Assembly: GCF_005222835.1 (NCBI RefSeq)
Contig: NZ_STGA01000059.1
Location: forward strand, 49,626 to 113,625
Direction of reading: 5' to 3'
Length of the DNA: 64,000 nucleotides
Origin: Rhizobium sp. FKY42
GTDB lineage: Bacteria; Pseudomonadota; Alphaproteobacteria; Rhizobiales; Rhizobiaceae
Shown here piece by piece: positions 51,602 through 60,635 of this stretch. Numbering within the stretch: position 1 is the first letter of the stretch; every line of letters begins with the position of its first letter. Under the pieces are notes generated by a model, which did no database searches, was not told the origin of the DNA, and saw nothing but the letters and a program-made list of their open reading frames with translations. Both the position numbers and the translations under genes were made by a program.

Positions 51602-51625
51602 GGCTAAGGGTGTCATTTCGCCCCC
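51602..51625. repeat. Solitary IS-end-like repeat
   Basis: GGCTAAGGGTGTCATTTCGC followed by CCCC shares about 19 of 24 positions with the inverted repeats at 42026-42049 and 43427-43450. It lies between the LacI gene and the IS1182-type element and has no partner nearby, so it may be one abandoned end of a related element. Confidence 0.4.
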
Positions 51626-51709
51626 TGCCGGAATCGACCCCAATTGGCATGACCGCAATGGGCCGATACTGTTGAAAAACTCGTATTCGTTCGTCTGGCG
51701 GTTATTCGA

Positions 51710-51883
51710 TCATTTGCAGGCGGTGACTCGCGCCTCATTGTCAAAAATGTATCGTCCGGAGGTTTCGTCAGCGCAGCGGTCAATGTAGTCGTTGGCATCA
51801 ATCAGTCCCTTCACGACCACGCCAACGCTGATAAGGACGCCAAATCCAATTGCTGCTGCAATATATCTAAAAGCTGGGCGCAT
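51710..51883 (-). CDS. Small membrane-anchored protein inside the IS
   Basis: 57 residues from ATG 51883. One membrane segment (YIAAAIGFGVLISVGVVVKG) and a polar tail with two Cys residues. It lies between the left terminal repeat and the transposase and reads in the opposite direction, which is unusual for this IS type; may be a passenger gene or a relic of an earlier insertion. Confidence 0.45.
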   Translation of the reverse strand: MRPAFRYIAAAIGFGVLISVGVVVKGLIDANDYIDRCADETSGRYIFDNEARVTACK

Positions 51884-52046
51884 TTTGTTTCCCGCTGCAT
51901 GTCGTTGTCTGTGTTTCATTGGTATCTACCAACGGATTGTCTGTGCAAGCTCTCCCAGTGGTTAAACTGCTGAGTTCTCAATTCAGGGTTGCTTTTGTTG
52001 AGCCTCCCTGATTCAATCCTCCCATTGATTTGCGGAGGATTGAGCG

Positions 52047-53426
52047 ATGATGGGATGTCAGACGGCTCCGGCGCAGCTCTTCTACGACTTCTGCCTCGAT
52101 GATCACGTTCCTGCTGACCATCTGCTCCGCGGGATTGACCGCCATCTTGATCTTGATGGTGTGCGGGCGCGGCTGAAGCCGTTCTACAGTGGCACTGGAC
52201 GGCCGTCCGTCGATCCAGAACTGATGATGCGGATGCTGATCATCGGCTACTGCATGGGCATCCGTTCCGAGAGACGGTTGTGCGAAGAGGTTCATTTAAA
52301 TCTTGCCTATCGCTGGTTCTGCCGGCTCGGTCTGGACGGGAAGGTGCCAGACCATTCCAGCTTCTCGAAGAACCGACATGGTCGCTTCCGGCAAAGCGAC
52401 ATCCTGCGTCATATGTTCGAAACGGTGGTGGAGCGGTGCCTGGCTCAGGGCTTGGTCGGAGCAGAAGGGTTCGCTGTCGATGCCAGCCTGATCGCCGCCG
52501 ACGCCAACAAGCAACGTTCGGTCCCCGGCGCGGAGTGGGATGTCAAGGACAAAGCCAGTCGCTCGGTTCGGGAGTATCTGTCGGTGCTCGATGATGCAGC
52601 GTTCGGCGCAGCATCGCCTGTGACGCCGAAGTTTATCTCTCCCTCCGATCCGGCGGCTCAGTGGACCGGAGCACATAAAGGCCATGCGTTCTTCGCCTAT
52701 GCCGCAAACTACCTGATTGATACGGACCACGGTGTCATCCTCGATGTGGAGGCCACACGCGCTATTCGCCAGGCCGAGGTCGGCGCGTCCCGGAAGATGA
52801 TCCAGAGAACGGAAGATCGGTTCGGTCTGAAGCCGGAATACGTCGTCGCCGACAGCGCCTATGGCTCTGCCGACAACCTTGCCTGGCTCGTCAAGGAGAA
52901 GAAGATCGCGCCGCATATCCCTGTCTTCGACAAGTCGCAGCGGACCGACGGGACTTTCTCACGATCCGACTTCACCTGGGAGGCCGAGAACGACCGCTAC
53001 ATCTGCCCGGCCGGCAAGGAATTGAAACAATTCCACCGGACATACGACACGCCGAGATCGGGCATTACCGCTGAAGGCACGCGACTTTACAGGGCAAGAA
53101 AGAAGGACTGCGATGCGTGCGAACTAAAGCCGCGCTGCTGTCCAAACGTGCCGATGCGCAAGGTGCCGCGGGACATCCACGAGGATGCCCGCGATGTCGC
53201 ACGAACAATTGCAACCACGCCCGAATACGAGCGGTCATGCCATCGGCGCAAGAAGGTTGAGATGCTCTTCGCTCATCTCAAGCGTATTCTGCGAATGGCA
53301 CGGCTAAGACTGCGAGGTCCATGCGGTGCCCGCGATGAATTCCTGCTTGCGGCGACCGCCCAAAATCTGAGGAGGCTCGCAAAGTTGCGACCACCGCATA
53401 CGCCGCAAGGCGCTATCGCCGCCTGA
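52047..53426 (+). CDS. IS1182-family transposase
   Basis: 459 residues with GGAGG upstream of the ATG. N-terminal domain DHLLRGIDRHLDLDGVRARL and RPSVDPELMMRMLIIGYCMG; DDE core with GFAVDASLIAADANKQ (Asp), VVADSAYGSADNL (Asp) and RRKKVEMLFAHLKRILRMAR (Glu). A CDACELKPRCC zinc-like cluster lies before the last motif, as in IS1182 transposases. Full length, so possibly active. Confidence 0.9.
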   Translation: MMGCQTAPAQLFYDFCLDDHVPADHLLRGIDRHLDLDGVRARLKPFYSGTGRPSVDPELMMRMLIIGYCMGIRSERRLCEEVHLNLAYRWFCRLGLDGKVPDHSSFSKNRHGRFRQSDILRHMFETVVERCLAQGLVGAEGFAVDASLIAADANKQRSVPGAEWDVKDKASRSVREYLSVLDDAAFGAASPVTPKFISPSDPAAQWTGAHKGHAFFAYAANYLIDTDHGVILDVEATRAIRQAEVGASRKMIQRTEDRFGLKPEYVVADSAYGSADNLAWLVKEKKIAPHIPVFDKSQRTDGTFSRSDFTWEAENDRYICPAGKELKQFHRTYDTPRSGITAEGTRLYRARKKDCDACELKPRCCPNVPMRKVPRDIHEDARDVARTIATTPEYERSCHRRKKVEMLFAHLKRILRMARLRLRGPCGARDEFLLAATAQNLRRLAKLRPPHTPQGAIAA

Positions 53427-53559
53427 CGGCGGCGTAGATAATACCCTGCGCCGAGGCGCGGGGAACGACAACGCGTAGCCCGCTGCCGAAAAAGGCCCAA
53501 ACTGACGGACGAGCAGATACTCCCTCGAGTTTTTCAACGATATCGGCCGACACCGGACA

Positions 53560-54798
53560 TCAGAGGAGCCTTGTTGCCCGGCCGCTCCTCCTTGTAGCGC
53601 TGTTGTAATAGCTCGATGCTTGTTGAACGGAGCGATGTCTTGACTGCTCCATAGCTTCGGGTAGGGGGATACCGCGATTGGCGGCTTCCGTCAGATATCC
53701 CGATCGCAAACCGTGCGCAGAAAACTCTCCCGGCTCCAGCCCCGCCATCGCCGCCCGCTGCTTGACGATATGGTTGACCGCACTTGGCTCCAGCGCCCAC
53801 TTAGAAACATTGCCCCAACGATCGACCTTCCGAAAAATGCTCCCACTTTCGATTCTCCCAGCCGCAAGCCAGGCGTTGAGCGCCTCCACCGGTCGGCCGG
53901 TCAGATAAACGACCTCATCGCTTTCGGCACCTGACGTCTTGGTGCGACCGAGGTGGATAGCGAGAGAGGGGAGGGGAGGGGCACCCTCGACGGTGATGGG
54001 TGGCTCAACGGTGAGCTGCTCCCTGCGCAGACCGGCAATCTCACTGCGACGACGGCCGCCCGAGGCAAAAGCCACCATCAGGATTGCCCGGTCGCGGATG
54101 TCACGAAGGCTGTCGGTGCTGCAGGTCGCGAGCAGCTTAGCCAGCACGTCGCCGGTGACGGCCTTCGCGCTCTTGCGTTTCCTTGGCCGCGGCGTCGCCC
54201 GAACGGCGAGGCGTATCGCCGATTTTAGCGAAGGGGATGAGAAGACGCCGGTCAGGCCGCGCCACTTCGTCAGCGTCGACCAGGTGGCCAGCCGCCGGCG
54301 CACCGTGTCGGGTGCATGCGGGCCGGAGGATCGAAGGAACCGCTGTTCGCGTAGGCTCTGCTCGACGGCGGCCGGCATGCCGTGGTGAGGATCGATCTCA
54401 CGCTGTTCGGGCTGCCAGAGATGATGGGCAACGAATTTGAGAGCCAAGGCTTCGGGCGCTGGCCAGGGGAGGGAGGCGCCGGTTGCTACGAGCGACCAGG
54501 CCTGCAGATAGGCAAGATCGGAGGTGAGGGCGCGCAGGGTGTTTTCGCCCATGCCCTCATTGACCAGATGGCGCAGCGTTTCGATGTCCTGGTCGGTAAG
54601 CAGTTCGGCCAGTTCGTCGCGCCGGTCAATCGGCAGCACGCTGGCGATGGCGTCGAGTTCGTCGGCGCGGCGATCGATGGCGGTCTTGGAGTTGTCTGAT
54701 TTGGCCACAGTAATGCTCCGGATCGACGGTTTCGACGGCCGAGGGACCGTGGATTGGACCGGATTCTTTCTGATTTGCGCCAGGAAATCAATCACCAT
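53560..54798 (-). CDS. Tyrosine recombinase / phage-type integrase
   Basis: 412 residues. Catalytic residues are in context: Arg in FASGGRRRSEIAGLRR, His-x-x-Arg in FSAHGLRSGYLTEAA, second His in EQSRHRSVQQASSYYN with Tyr. The N-terminal arm-like part (TLRHLVNEGMGENTLRALTS) is a SAM-like domain. Common on rhizobial plasmids next to the DUF1612 gene, here divergent. Runs of Pro (EGAPPLPSLAI) coincide with GGGNAGGG-type DNA at 53968-53980. Confidence 0.88.
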   Translation of the reverse strand: MVIDFLAQIRKNPVQSTVPRPSKPSIRSITVAKSDNSKTAIDRRADELDAIASVLPIDRRDELAELLTDQDIETLRHLVNEGMGENTLRALTSDLAYLQAWSLVATGASLPWPAPEALALKFVAHHLWQPEQREIDPHHGMPAAVEQSLREQRFLRSSGPHAPDTVRRRLATWSTLTKWRGLTGVFSSPSLKSAIRLAVRATPRPRKRKSAKAVTGDVLAKLLATCSTDSLRDIRDRAILMVAFASGGRRRSEIAGLRREQLTVEPPITVEGAPPLPSLAIHLGRTKTSGAESDEVVYLTGRPVEALNAWLAAGRIESGSIFRKVDRWGNVSKWALEPSAVNHIVKQRAAMAGLEPGEFSAHGLRSGYLTEAANRGIPLPEAMEQSRHRSVQQASSYYNSATRRSGRATRLL

Positions 54799-56009
54799 CG
54801 ATAAGGGTTACTTATCGGTGGTTATGACGCCAACCGTCGAGTATCCTATGTGAGGAACCACAATATTAAGATAGAGTTCCTTTAGCAAATCACTTACCAT
54901 GATTTCAATGGCTTACGATCTTGCGAAAATCAGCATGGGCGACCTGATGCGGCCGGCTTTCGACGCCGGTGTCGCTCTGACCCGACTCGACGAGCGCATC
55001 GCCCGTTCTCCGGTCGGTCAGGGTTGGATCGAACGGCAAAATTTCGCCGATGCCTGTGCCTCGCTATGGATAGACGGCGAGCTCGTCCATCTCGAAGACC
55101 TCGTCCTCCACGACGCCACCTGCGATATTCGGACGCCCACCCATGAACTCACCATCGCCCGCGACGTTCTTCGCACCCGCCGGCGCATCGGTGCGCAGTC
55201 GCCGGATTGGGCGCTGTCGGCCGAAGGCGTTCGGACGCTCCGGCAGACATCCGAAATCACATCCGTCGTCCCTGACGATGCGCCGAAGGCCGACACCATC
55301 CAGCGCGCAGCTCCAGAGCGTGCGGAAGGGGAGGGGGATGATGGTAATGACGCCAAAGATCTGCCCGGTGTCGACTATGCCGCCATCGATGCGCTGCTAG
55401 CTCGGTCGGAAGCCGCGATCGAGCAGGCAAGGCGGCCCGGGCGCGCCGATACCCGCGAACGAGACTCTCTCGTCTATGATCTCGACTGGGACGAAGATGC
55501 CCGGCTCGACGAATGGCGTGGTATGCTGCGCCAAGCCGAACACCTGCCGGTGATGCTCCAGGCGATCGTTGCCCTCGACGCCTGGAACGAGCTGTCCGTC
55601 TTGCAGCACGCCCCCTGGCTCGGCCGGCTGTTTTGCGCGTCCATCCTGCGCCAGGCCGGGATTACCTCAGGGGCGCATCTGGCCGCCATCAATCTCGGCC
55701 TGAAAACCATTCCTGTCGGTCGTCGTCGGCATCGCGACCGGGAGACGAGACTACTCGCCATCGCCCACGGACTGATCGCGGCCGCCGAGATCGGCATGAA
55801 GGAACACGACCGGCTGACGCTGGCGAAGACGATGTTGGACCGAAAGCTGGAGGGGCGCCGGACGTCGTCAAAATTACCGGAACTGGTCGAGCTCGTCATG
55901 GCAAAACCGCTCGTATCGGCCGGGATGGTCGCGAAAGCGCTCGATGTCACGCCGCAGGCGGCGCGGCGGATTGTTGCGGAGCTCGGCCTGCGCGAGATGA
56001 CGGGGAGGG
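53968..56009 (+). repeat. GGGNAGGG (KOPS-like) motifs pointing right, five copies
   Basis: On the plus strand GGGNAGGG occurs at 53968-53975, 53973-53980, 54466-54473, 55328-55335 and 56002-56009, in the integrase and DUF1612 genes. They point right, again away from repABC. No opposite copy was seen between 42 and 64 kb. Confidence 0.6.
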
Positions 56010-56038
56010 GGAGGTTTCGCGCGTGGGGAGTTATGTGA
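54899..56038 (+). CDS. RHE_PE00001-type protein (DUF1612 plus HTH_13)
   Basis: 379 residues. N-terminal region [20 protein letters not shown] and [20 protein letters not shown], then DUF1612 ([20 protein letters not shown]...[20 protein letters not shown]), and a C-terminal helix-turn-helix ([20 protein letters not shown]). Typical of rhizobial plasmids; function unknown, probably DNA-binding. Low-complexity spots AEGEGDD and MTGRGRFR match GGGNAGGG motifs at 55328-55335 and 56002-56009. Confidence 0.87.
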   Translation: MISMAYDLAKISMGDLMRPAFDAGVALTRLDERIARSPVGQGWIERQNFADACASLWIDGELVHLEDLVLHDATCDIRTPTHELTIARDVLRTRRRIGAQSPDWALSAEGVRTLRQTSEITSVVPDDAPKADTIQRAAPERAEGEGDDGNDAKDLPGVDYAAIDALLARSEAAIEQARRPGRADTRERDSLVYDLDWDEDARLDEWRGMLRQAEHLPVMLQAIVALDAWNELSVLQHAPWLGRLFCASILRQAGITSGAHLAAINLGLKTIPVGRRRHRDRETRLLAIAHGLIAAAEIGMKEHDRLTLAKTMLDRKLEGRRTSSKLPELVELVMAKPLVSAGMVAKALDVTPQAARRIVAELGLREMTGRGRFRAWGVM

Positions 56039-56165
56039 CCGCAACGTCTCTGTAACGATGACGGAATGCACACTTTCGATGACGCAAGCTTCTGTTATTG
56101 AGGCTCGGATTCACTCTTTCACTACTGTTCGCTTCGTGCTCATATCGCAAGGACAGGAGCGATCG

Positions 56166-57047
56166 ATGGCGCAAAAGATTCCCACACTAAGCTTTGAATG
56201 CGGCCGCTGCGCCGAGCAGATCGAGGTCGATGACTTCGACCTTCCTGGTTATGACTATAGTGCGGAAGTGCATTCGGATGGTCGCGGGTGCGAGGACGTT
56301 GCCATTGAATGCCCGAACTGTCGCATGGAGTATACCGTTGAAATTAGCAATATGCTCGGCCAGTACGACGCGGAGGTCGTTGAAGACGCGAGTATTACTG
56401 TAGATCTGGATGTACCTTCCGAGCCAGACTATGGCGAATACGACTACGACGAGTACCTGAAATCGTATGTGCCGAAAGAGCCGTTTAGCCGCTACGTGCA
56501 TTCGCTGGAATTGCTCGATGAGATGCTGAAGAACGCGGGAGTCTTGCAAAGCTATCCGATGTTCCATCGCATGATGCTGCTGCAGCACGTGGCGATGATG
56601 GAGGCCTACCTTTGCGACCGGCTTATTACATTGGTTGCAAGCGACAAGATTCGGGCGAACCTCATTTTAGGCTACACCAGCCTCAGCCAGCAAAAATATC
56701 CGCTGTCCGCCTTCGCTGGCAATCCGAGGCTGATGAACGAAAAAACCGTCATCTTCTTAAAAAATAAGCTTTACCATGAGCTGGATGAGGTTGAGAAGCT
56801 TTACATCGCAGCTCTTGGCACCACACCCTTCGTGGATGAACCCAGCAAGACTTTTCTTAAAGCGGCAATGATCAATCGTCACCATTGCGTTCACCGCGAT
56901 GGAAAGGACAACGATGGTGTCGTCTTGGATGAAGTCGATGCTACCTATATCGTTGATGTGCGCAAAAACATTAGCGAGTTGGTGAACAATGTCGAGACGA
57001 GGTTCGGGGCAGAAATTGCGCAGGTGACGCCAAAGCCGCCCTTCTGA
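56166..57047 (+). CDS. Zinc-ribbon protein with a HEPN-type RNase motif (candidate defence protein)
   Basis: 293 residues from ATG 56166, AGGAG upstream. N-terminal zinc ribbon with Cys12-x2-Cys15 (FECGRCAEQ) and Cys49-x2-Cys52 (IECPNC). The C-terminal helical half ends with INRHHCVHRDGKD, giving Arg238-x4-His243 followed by Gly, the form of the catalytic motif of RiboL-PSP-HEPN-like RNases (RHxxVHxxG). It lies just left of the CapP/CapH-CBASS cluster and converges with the capP-like gene. Function inferred; could be an independent abortive-infection gene. Confidence 0.65.
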   Translation: MAQKIPTLSFECGRCAEQIEVDDFDLPGYDYSAEVHSDGRGCEDVAIECPNCRMEYTVEISNMLGQYDAEVVEDASITVDLDVPSEPDYGEYDYDEYLKSYVPKEPFSRYVHSLELLDEMLKNAGVLQSYPMFHRMMLLQHVAMMEAYLCDRLITLVASDKIRANLILGYTSLSQQKYPLSAFAGNPRLMNEKTVIFLKNKLYHELDEVEKLYIAALGTTPFVDEPSKTFLKAAMINRHHCVHRDGKDNDGVVLDEVDATYIVDVRKNISELVNNVETRFGAEIAQVTPKPPF

Positions 57048-57065
57048 CCAACTGGATACAACCAT

Positions 57066-57947
57066 TCAATGCTTGAAGCGTGGGGTCCAGCTATCAATCA
57101 ATTCCTGCTGCTCGTCGTCCTCGTCGGGCTCCAATTCTTGCCCAATCTTGGTCGAGGTGAGAATAGTCAGCACCTTTCCGTAGGCGCCAAGACCAAGGGA
57201 CTCTTCCTTAACTGTCTCGCGCGTGTGGCCTCCCAACCACTCTCGGACATCGATCTCATCTTTTACCCGCTCGCCGGCAGCGACGCGCCTCGGATCAGCA
57301 GCAAGCGTGGACGTCACCGTACCTAAGGGCAACTTGATACCCTTTCGAAGCCAGTCGAGTTTTGGGAGAGATTTCATGGCCTCGGACATGAAGCAGTAAT
57401 CAACGACACCGGCGGTGCTCATGATTACTGCGGTAGCAGCCTCGCTGACTTCTGCATATCGAATTGCCGCGGCCGTCTTTGAGGCGACGCAAAGATCAGC
57501 GATTGCTTCGATCGCCGACAAGCCAGGTTCCCGGCGGTCAATCTCCTTGCGGAACGGCTGTTCCGGCATCAGCAACCCAGCCGCGAAGTGATCGGCTTCA
57601 AGCTCGTAAGGATCATTGGTGACAAATCCGCCGCGAGAAACGTGAATGCCGTTCTGAATAACCTGATCCACATGACCCGGAAGAAAATAATGGCCAAGCT
57701 CGTGGGCGACGCTGAATCGTTGAAACCCTTCGCTGCGGATATGGGTCGCGTAGACGATGCCGAAGTCGTTTCCGTGTCGGAGCAGCATCCCTGAAACACC
57801 ATCGACGTTTTCGGGTTTACCCTCCACCATGATGTCGCGGCTTGCGGCAATCGCAAAAGGATCAACCGGAAGCGATAGGAGTTCCTCCTCCTTGAGCAGA
57901 GCCTCAGCAGCTTGCCGTGCCATCTTAAGACTGAATACCTTGCTCAT
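57066..57947 (-). CDS. ImmA/IrrE-family zinc metalloprotease, CapP-like
   Basis: 293 residues. Zinc site His82-Glu83-x-x-His86 (FSVAHELGHYFLPGH), third-ligand region YELEADHFAAGLLMPEQPF. Known CBASS operons can be controlled by such a peptidase (CapP), which on sensing infection or DNA damage cleaves the repressor CapH. Here it overlaps the HTH gene by 4 bases and both diverge from the CBASS genes, the CapP-CapH arrangement. Confidence 0.85.
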   Translation of the reverse strand: MSKVFSLKMARQAAEALLKEEELLSLPVDPFAIAASRDIMVEGKPENVDGVSGMLLRHGNDFGIVYATHIRSEGFQRFSVAHELGHYFLPGHVDQVIQNGIHVSRGGFVTNDPYELEADHFAAGLLMPEQPFRKEIDRREPGLSAIEAIADLCVASKTAAAIRYAEVSEAATAVIMSTAGVVDYCFMSEAMKSLPKLDWLRKGIKLPLGTVTSTLAADPRRVAAGERVKDEIDVREWLGGHTRETVKEESLGLGAYGKVLTILTSTKIGQELEPDEDDEQQELIDSWTPRFKH

Positions 57948-58303
57948 CCACCCGAACCCTTTTTCTCAGCCGCGCGCCGCGCGAGCATTTGCAAAAAGTC
58001 TTTTGCAATTTCACGGTCATTTCCTGTCAGCTTGCTCATGTCACGGAAGAGAGGATCGCCATCCTTCGCAAGCTCTGGCTCTTCGGATCGCCCCAGCAGG
58101 TAATCAGTCGTAATCTCGAGAGCATTTGCGAGTCGGCGTAGTGAGTCGAACGACGGCTTGCGTGTGCCTGTCTCAAAATGAGCAATGGAGCTCGCTGGCA
58201 TCCCTGCTCTTTTTGCGAGTTCATCCTGATTGTAACCCCTCAGAATCCGGGCACTTTTCAGCCGTTCCTGAAAAATCTGCGACGGGTTCTCTTTTTCTGG
58301 CAT
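57944..58303 (-). CDS. XRE-family repressor, CapH-like
   Basis: 119 residues from ATG 58303, chosen because GGAG precedes it by 6 bases; an upstream start would read through the promoter. Helix-turn-helix RILRGYNQDELAKRAGMPAS, SIAHFETGTRKPSFDSLRRL, then a helical tail with RDMSKLTGNDREIAKDFLQM. Predicted to bind the palindrome at 58330-58346 and to be cleaved by the CapP-like protease. Confidence 0.85.
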   Translation of the reverse strand: MPEKENPSQIFQERLKSARILRGYNQDELAKRAGMPASSIAHFETGTRKPSFDSLRRLANALEITTDYLLGRSEEPELAKDGDPLFRDMSKLTGNDREIAKDFLQMLARRAAEKKGSGG

Positions 58304-58324
58304 GTCTACTCCGGCATGTAAATC

Positions 58325-58353
58325 TTGACGATTTGTAAACCAAATCATATATG
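58325..58353 (+). promoter_or_regulatory. CBASS promoter with an operator palindrome in its spacer
   Basis: TTGACG (58325-58330), 17-base spacer and TATATG (58348-58353) form a good promoter facing the phospholipase gene. The spacer contains GATTTG-TAAAC-CAAATC (58330-58346), a perfect inverted repeat with 6-base arms. Repressor bound there would block polymerase, which fits control by the divergent CapH-like gene. Confidence 0.7.
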
Positions 58354-58403
58354 GTTAGACAGTTATCTCATGTCGAACACGACAAGTCCAAGAGAAAGAA
58401 GCG

Positions 58404-59585
58404 ATGGTGGCCGGTAGTTCAGATGAAGTTGCAGGTGCCACGTCGCCAGATAAAGGGGACGTTTCGCCGCTCAAGCGCCCGTTCCGTGTCCTTAGCCTCG
58501 ACGGTGGTGGAATGCGCGGGATCTACACCGCCGCGTTTCTCGCGCGGCTTACTGATCAGTTCGCGCGAATTCGCGGCACAGCCGCGCTCGATCTCGGCGC
58601 AGGCTTCGATCTCATCACTGGTACGAGCACTGGCGCCATCGTCGGATGCGCCCTTGCTGTCGGACGCCCGATGCAAGAGGTCGTCAGCCTATATCGCGAT
58701 CACGGGCCTAAGATCTTTCCCCATCGCATTACTGGAAAGCGCAGCGCGCTCTTTCGCGCGGGACGCGGCAGCACCTACGTGCGCCAAGGTGATAAAGCAC
58801 TGCGCGAGGCCCTGACAGCTGTTCTTGGCACCAGGACGATGCTCGACGTCTTCCAGAGGCGTAATATTTCCCTTTCCATCCCTGCGGTTCTGATGAGCAC
58901 GCATCGAGCGTGGGTTTTCAAAAAGACGCCCCGCAGCGGTGTAAGGGACGATCTCTATCCTCTTGTCGACGTCTGCATGGCGACAAGTGCCGCGCCAATC
59001 TACCGGTCGCTTGCTGCCATTGATGACCCCAATTCGGTTGGCGGACCGAAGCAGGTCTTCGCCGATGGCGGACTCTGGGCGAACAACCCTATCATGGTTG
59101 GTCTCGTCGATGCCCTGACCATTGCGGGACCCGATCAGCCTATAGAAATTTACTCGCTCGGGACCTGCCCGCGTCCCGAGGGCGATCACCTTGATGAGGA
59201 ATCGGCTCATCGGTCGATGCTGGACTGGTCCCTCGGAGCCGACGTCGCCCCGTTGAGCATTTCCGCACAGGAATTTGCATTCGACAATATGGCGCGCCTT
59301 CTCGCCAATGCGATGAGCGACTGCGGACGCTCGATCCGGCGCGTCAGGTTCCCTAACAAGGCAGTGCCCGCCAGCATGATGGCCTATCTCGCTTTGGACG
59401 ATACCCGTCCAGAGGCGATGGATCGACTTGTTCATCAGGCTCACACGGATGCGGATTTGACGAAAAGTGCCTGCGACGATCGCAACAACCCTGAGGGGGT
59501 AATGATCTCGCGTCTGATGAATGATCTGCCGGCTATGCCGGTCTCGGGTGTTGTGTGGCCGACTGATGATGGCCGGAAAGGATAA
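58404..59585 (+). CDS. capV: CBASS effector: patatin-like phospholipase (CapV-like)
   Basis: 393 residues. Oxyanion hole DGGGMRG (33-39), nucleophile Ser75 in GTSTG (73-77), catalytic Asp221 in FADGGLWANNP. CapV is switched on by a cyclic dinucleotide (3-prime,3-prime-cGAMP in Vibrio cholerae) and degrades the inner membrane so the infected cell dies. It is the first gene of the operon; the CD-NTase gene begins 3 bases after its stop. Confidence 0.93.
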   Translation: MVAGSSDEVAGATSPDKGDVSPLKRPFRVLSLDGGGMRGIYTAAFLARLTDQFARIRGTAALDLGAGFDLITGTSTGAIVGCALAVGRPMQEVVSLYRDHGPKIFPHRITGKRSALFRAGRGSTYVRQGDKALREALTAVLGTRTMLDVFQRRNISLSIPAVLMSTHRAWVFKKTPRSGVRDDLYPLVDVCMATSAAPIYRSLAAIDDPNSVGGPKQVFADGGLWANNPIMVGLVDALTIAGPDQPIEIYSLGTCPRPEGDHLDEESAHRSMLDWSLGADVAPLSISAQEFAFDNMARLLANAMSDCGRSIRRVRFPNKAVPASMMAYLALDDTRPEAMDRLVHQAHTDADLTKSACDDRNNPEGVMISRLMNDLPAMPVSGVVWPTDDGRKG

Positions 59586-59588
59586 GGC

Positions 59589-60635
59589 ATGTTCGACTGT
59601 TCAAAAGATGTCCGGGCCTATCACGACCAGGATGTGACCCTGCCGCAGACCGAGCAGGATAAGATGCGCAATCGGCGTGACGCCAACCGCACGCGTTTGC
59701 GCAACGGCTTGTATAAGGCAAACAAGGCCAGCCCTCTGGAATTCGTTAAGCAGGGCAGTTACGCGATGAAGACGATGGTCCGCGACCCTGACAATGATTA
59801 CGACATCGATGACGGCGTCTATTTCGCCAAGGAGGATCTGGTCGGGGAGCGTGGCGCCGAGATGACCTCTCTCCAAGCGCGCTCGATGGTGCGTGATGCC
59901 GTTGACGACGGAAAGTTCAAGCGGGCACCAGAGGTGCGTTCGAATTGCGTTCGCATCTTCTATGAGGCGGGCTATCACGTCGATCTTCCCGTCTATCGTC
60001 GCGTCACGACGTCCACGGTCTTCGGAGACGTATACCACTACGAGCTGGCTGCCAGCAGCGGCTGGAAGCGATCCGACGCACGCGATGTTTCGGCCTGGTA
60101 TGAAACCGAGCGTTCGAACTCTTCCGATGGTCGCCAGCTGCGCCGCATCAATCGCGACCTGAAAAAATTCGCGCGCAGCCGGTTCAGCTGGCGGTCGTCG
60201 ATCTTGAGCGGCTTCGGCATTACCGTCCTTTTGACTGAGCGCTACCAATATTCCACCCGTGAGGACAAGGCGTTCTATGACACGATGGTGTCGATCCGAA
60301 ACAGGCTCGCTTGGAACTTGCAGATCGCCCATCCCGTAACGCCGGACAGCTACATCACCAACGGAAATGATGACGCGCGCGCCCGATTTTTCCGCGACAA
60401 GCTGACCGATGCGATCGATATGCTTGCGCCTCTGTTCGACGCTGACTGCACCCGCGAGAAGGCCCTGAAATGCTGGGACAAGGTCTTCGCAACGACCTTC
60501 TTCAGTGAACGGTTGGAGGAAGAGAAACGGGCCGCCGCATTTGCGCCGGCGATCATCGGATCAGCGGCACTTCTTGGTCAGGCGGGGGCGGCTGCCGCTG
60601 CGGTGAGCAGTGCAGGTGGCGGACGCCATGCATGA
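59589..60635 (+). CDS. CD-NTase, DncV-like cyclic nucleotide synthase
   Basis: 348 residues. Gly-Ser at 56-57 (KQGSYAMKTMV), metal-binding Asp72-x-Asp74 (NDYDIDDGVYF) and a third Asp at 132 (YHVDLPVYRR). The QGS...D-I-D-D-G-V-Y pattern is that of DncV (CD-NTase clade A/near relatives). The C-terminal end is Ala/Gly-rich (APAIIGSAALLGQAGAAAAA), and such a free tail is the part that Cap2 conjugates. Product is probably cGAMP or another dinucleotide, not provable here. Confidence 0.92.
   Translation: MFDCSKDVRAYHDQDVTLPQTEQDKMRNRRDANRTRLRNGLYKANKASPLEFVKQGSYAMKTMVRDPDNDYDIDDGVYFAKEDLVGERGAEMTSLQARSMVRDAVDDGKFKRAPEVRSNCVRIFYEAGYHVDLPVYRRVTTSTVFGDVYHYELAASSGWKRSDARDVSAWYETERSNSSDGRQLRRINRDLKKFARSRFSWRSSILSGFGITVLLTERYQYSTREDKAFYDTMVSIRNRLAWNLQIAHPVTPDSYITNGNDDARARFFRDKLTDAIDMLAPLFDADCTREKALKCWDKVFATTFFSERLEEEKRAAAFAPAIIGSAALLGQAGAAAAAVSSAGGGRHA

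Larger units (their letters stand above)
51661..53548 (+). mobile_element. IS1182-type insertion sequence with 23-bp terminal inverted repeats
   Basis: The ends GGCCGATACTGTTGAAAAAC (51661-51680) and the reverse complement of 53526-53548 (GGCCGATATCGTTGAAAAAC) match over 23 bases with two mismatches, giving an element of 1888 bp. It contains the transposase at 52047-53426 and a small minus-strand ORF at 51710-51883. I see no certain target duplication. Confidence 0.7.
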
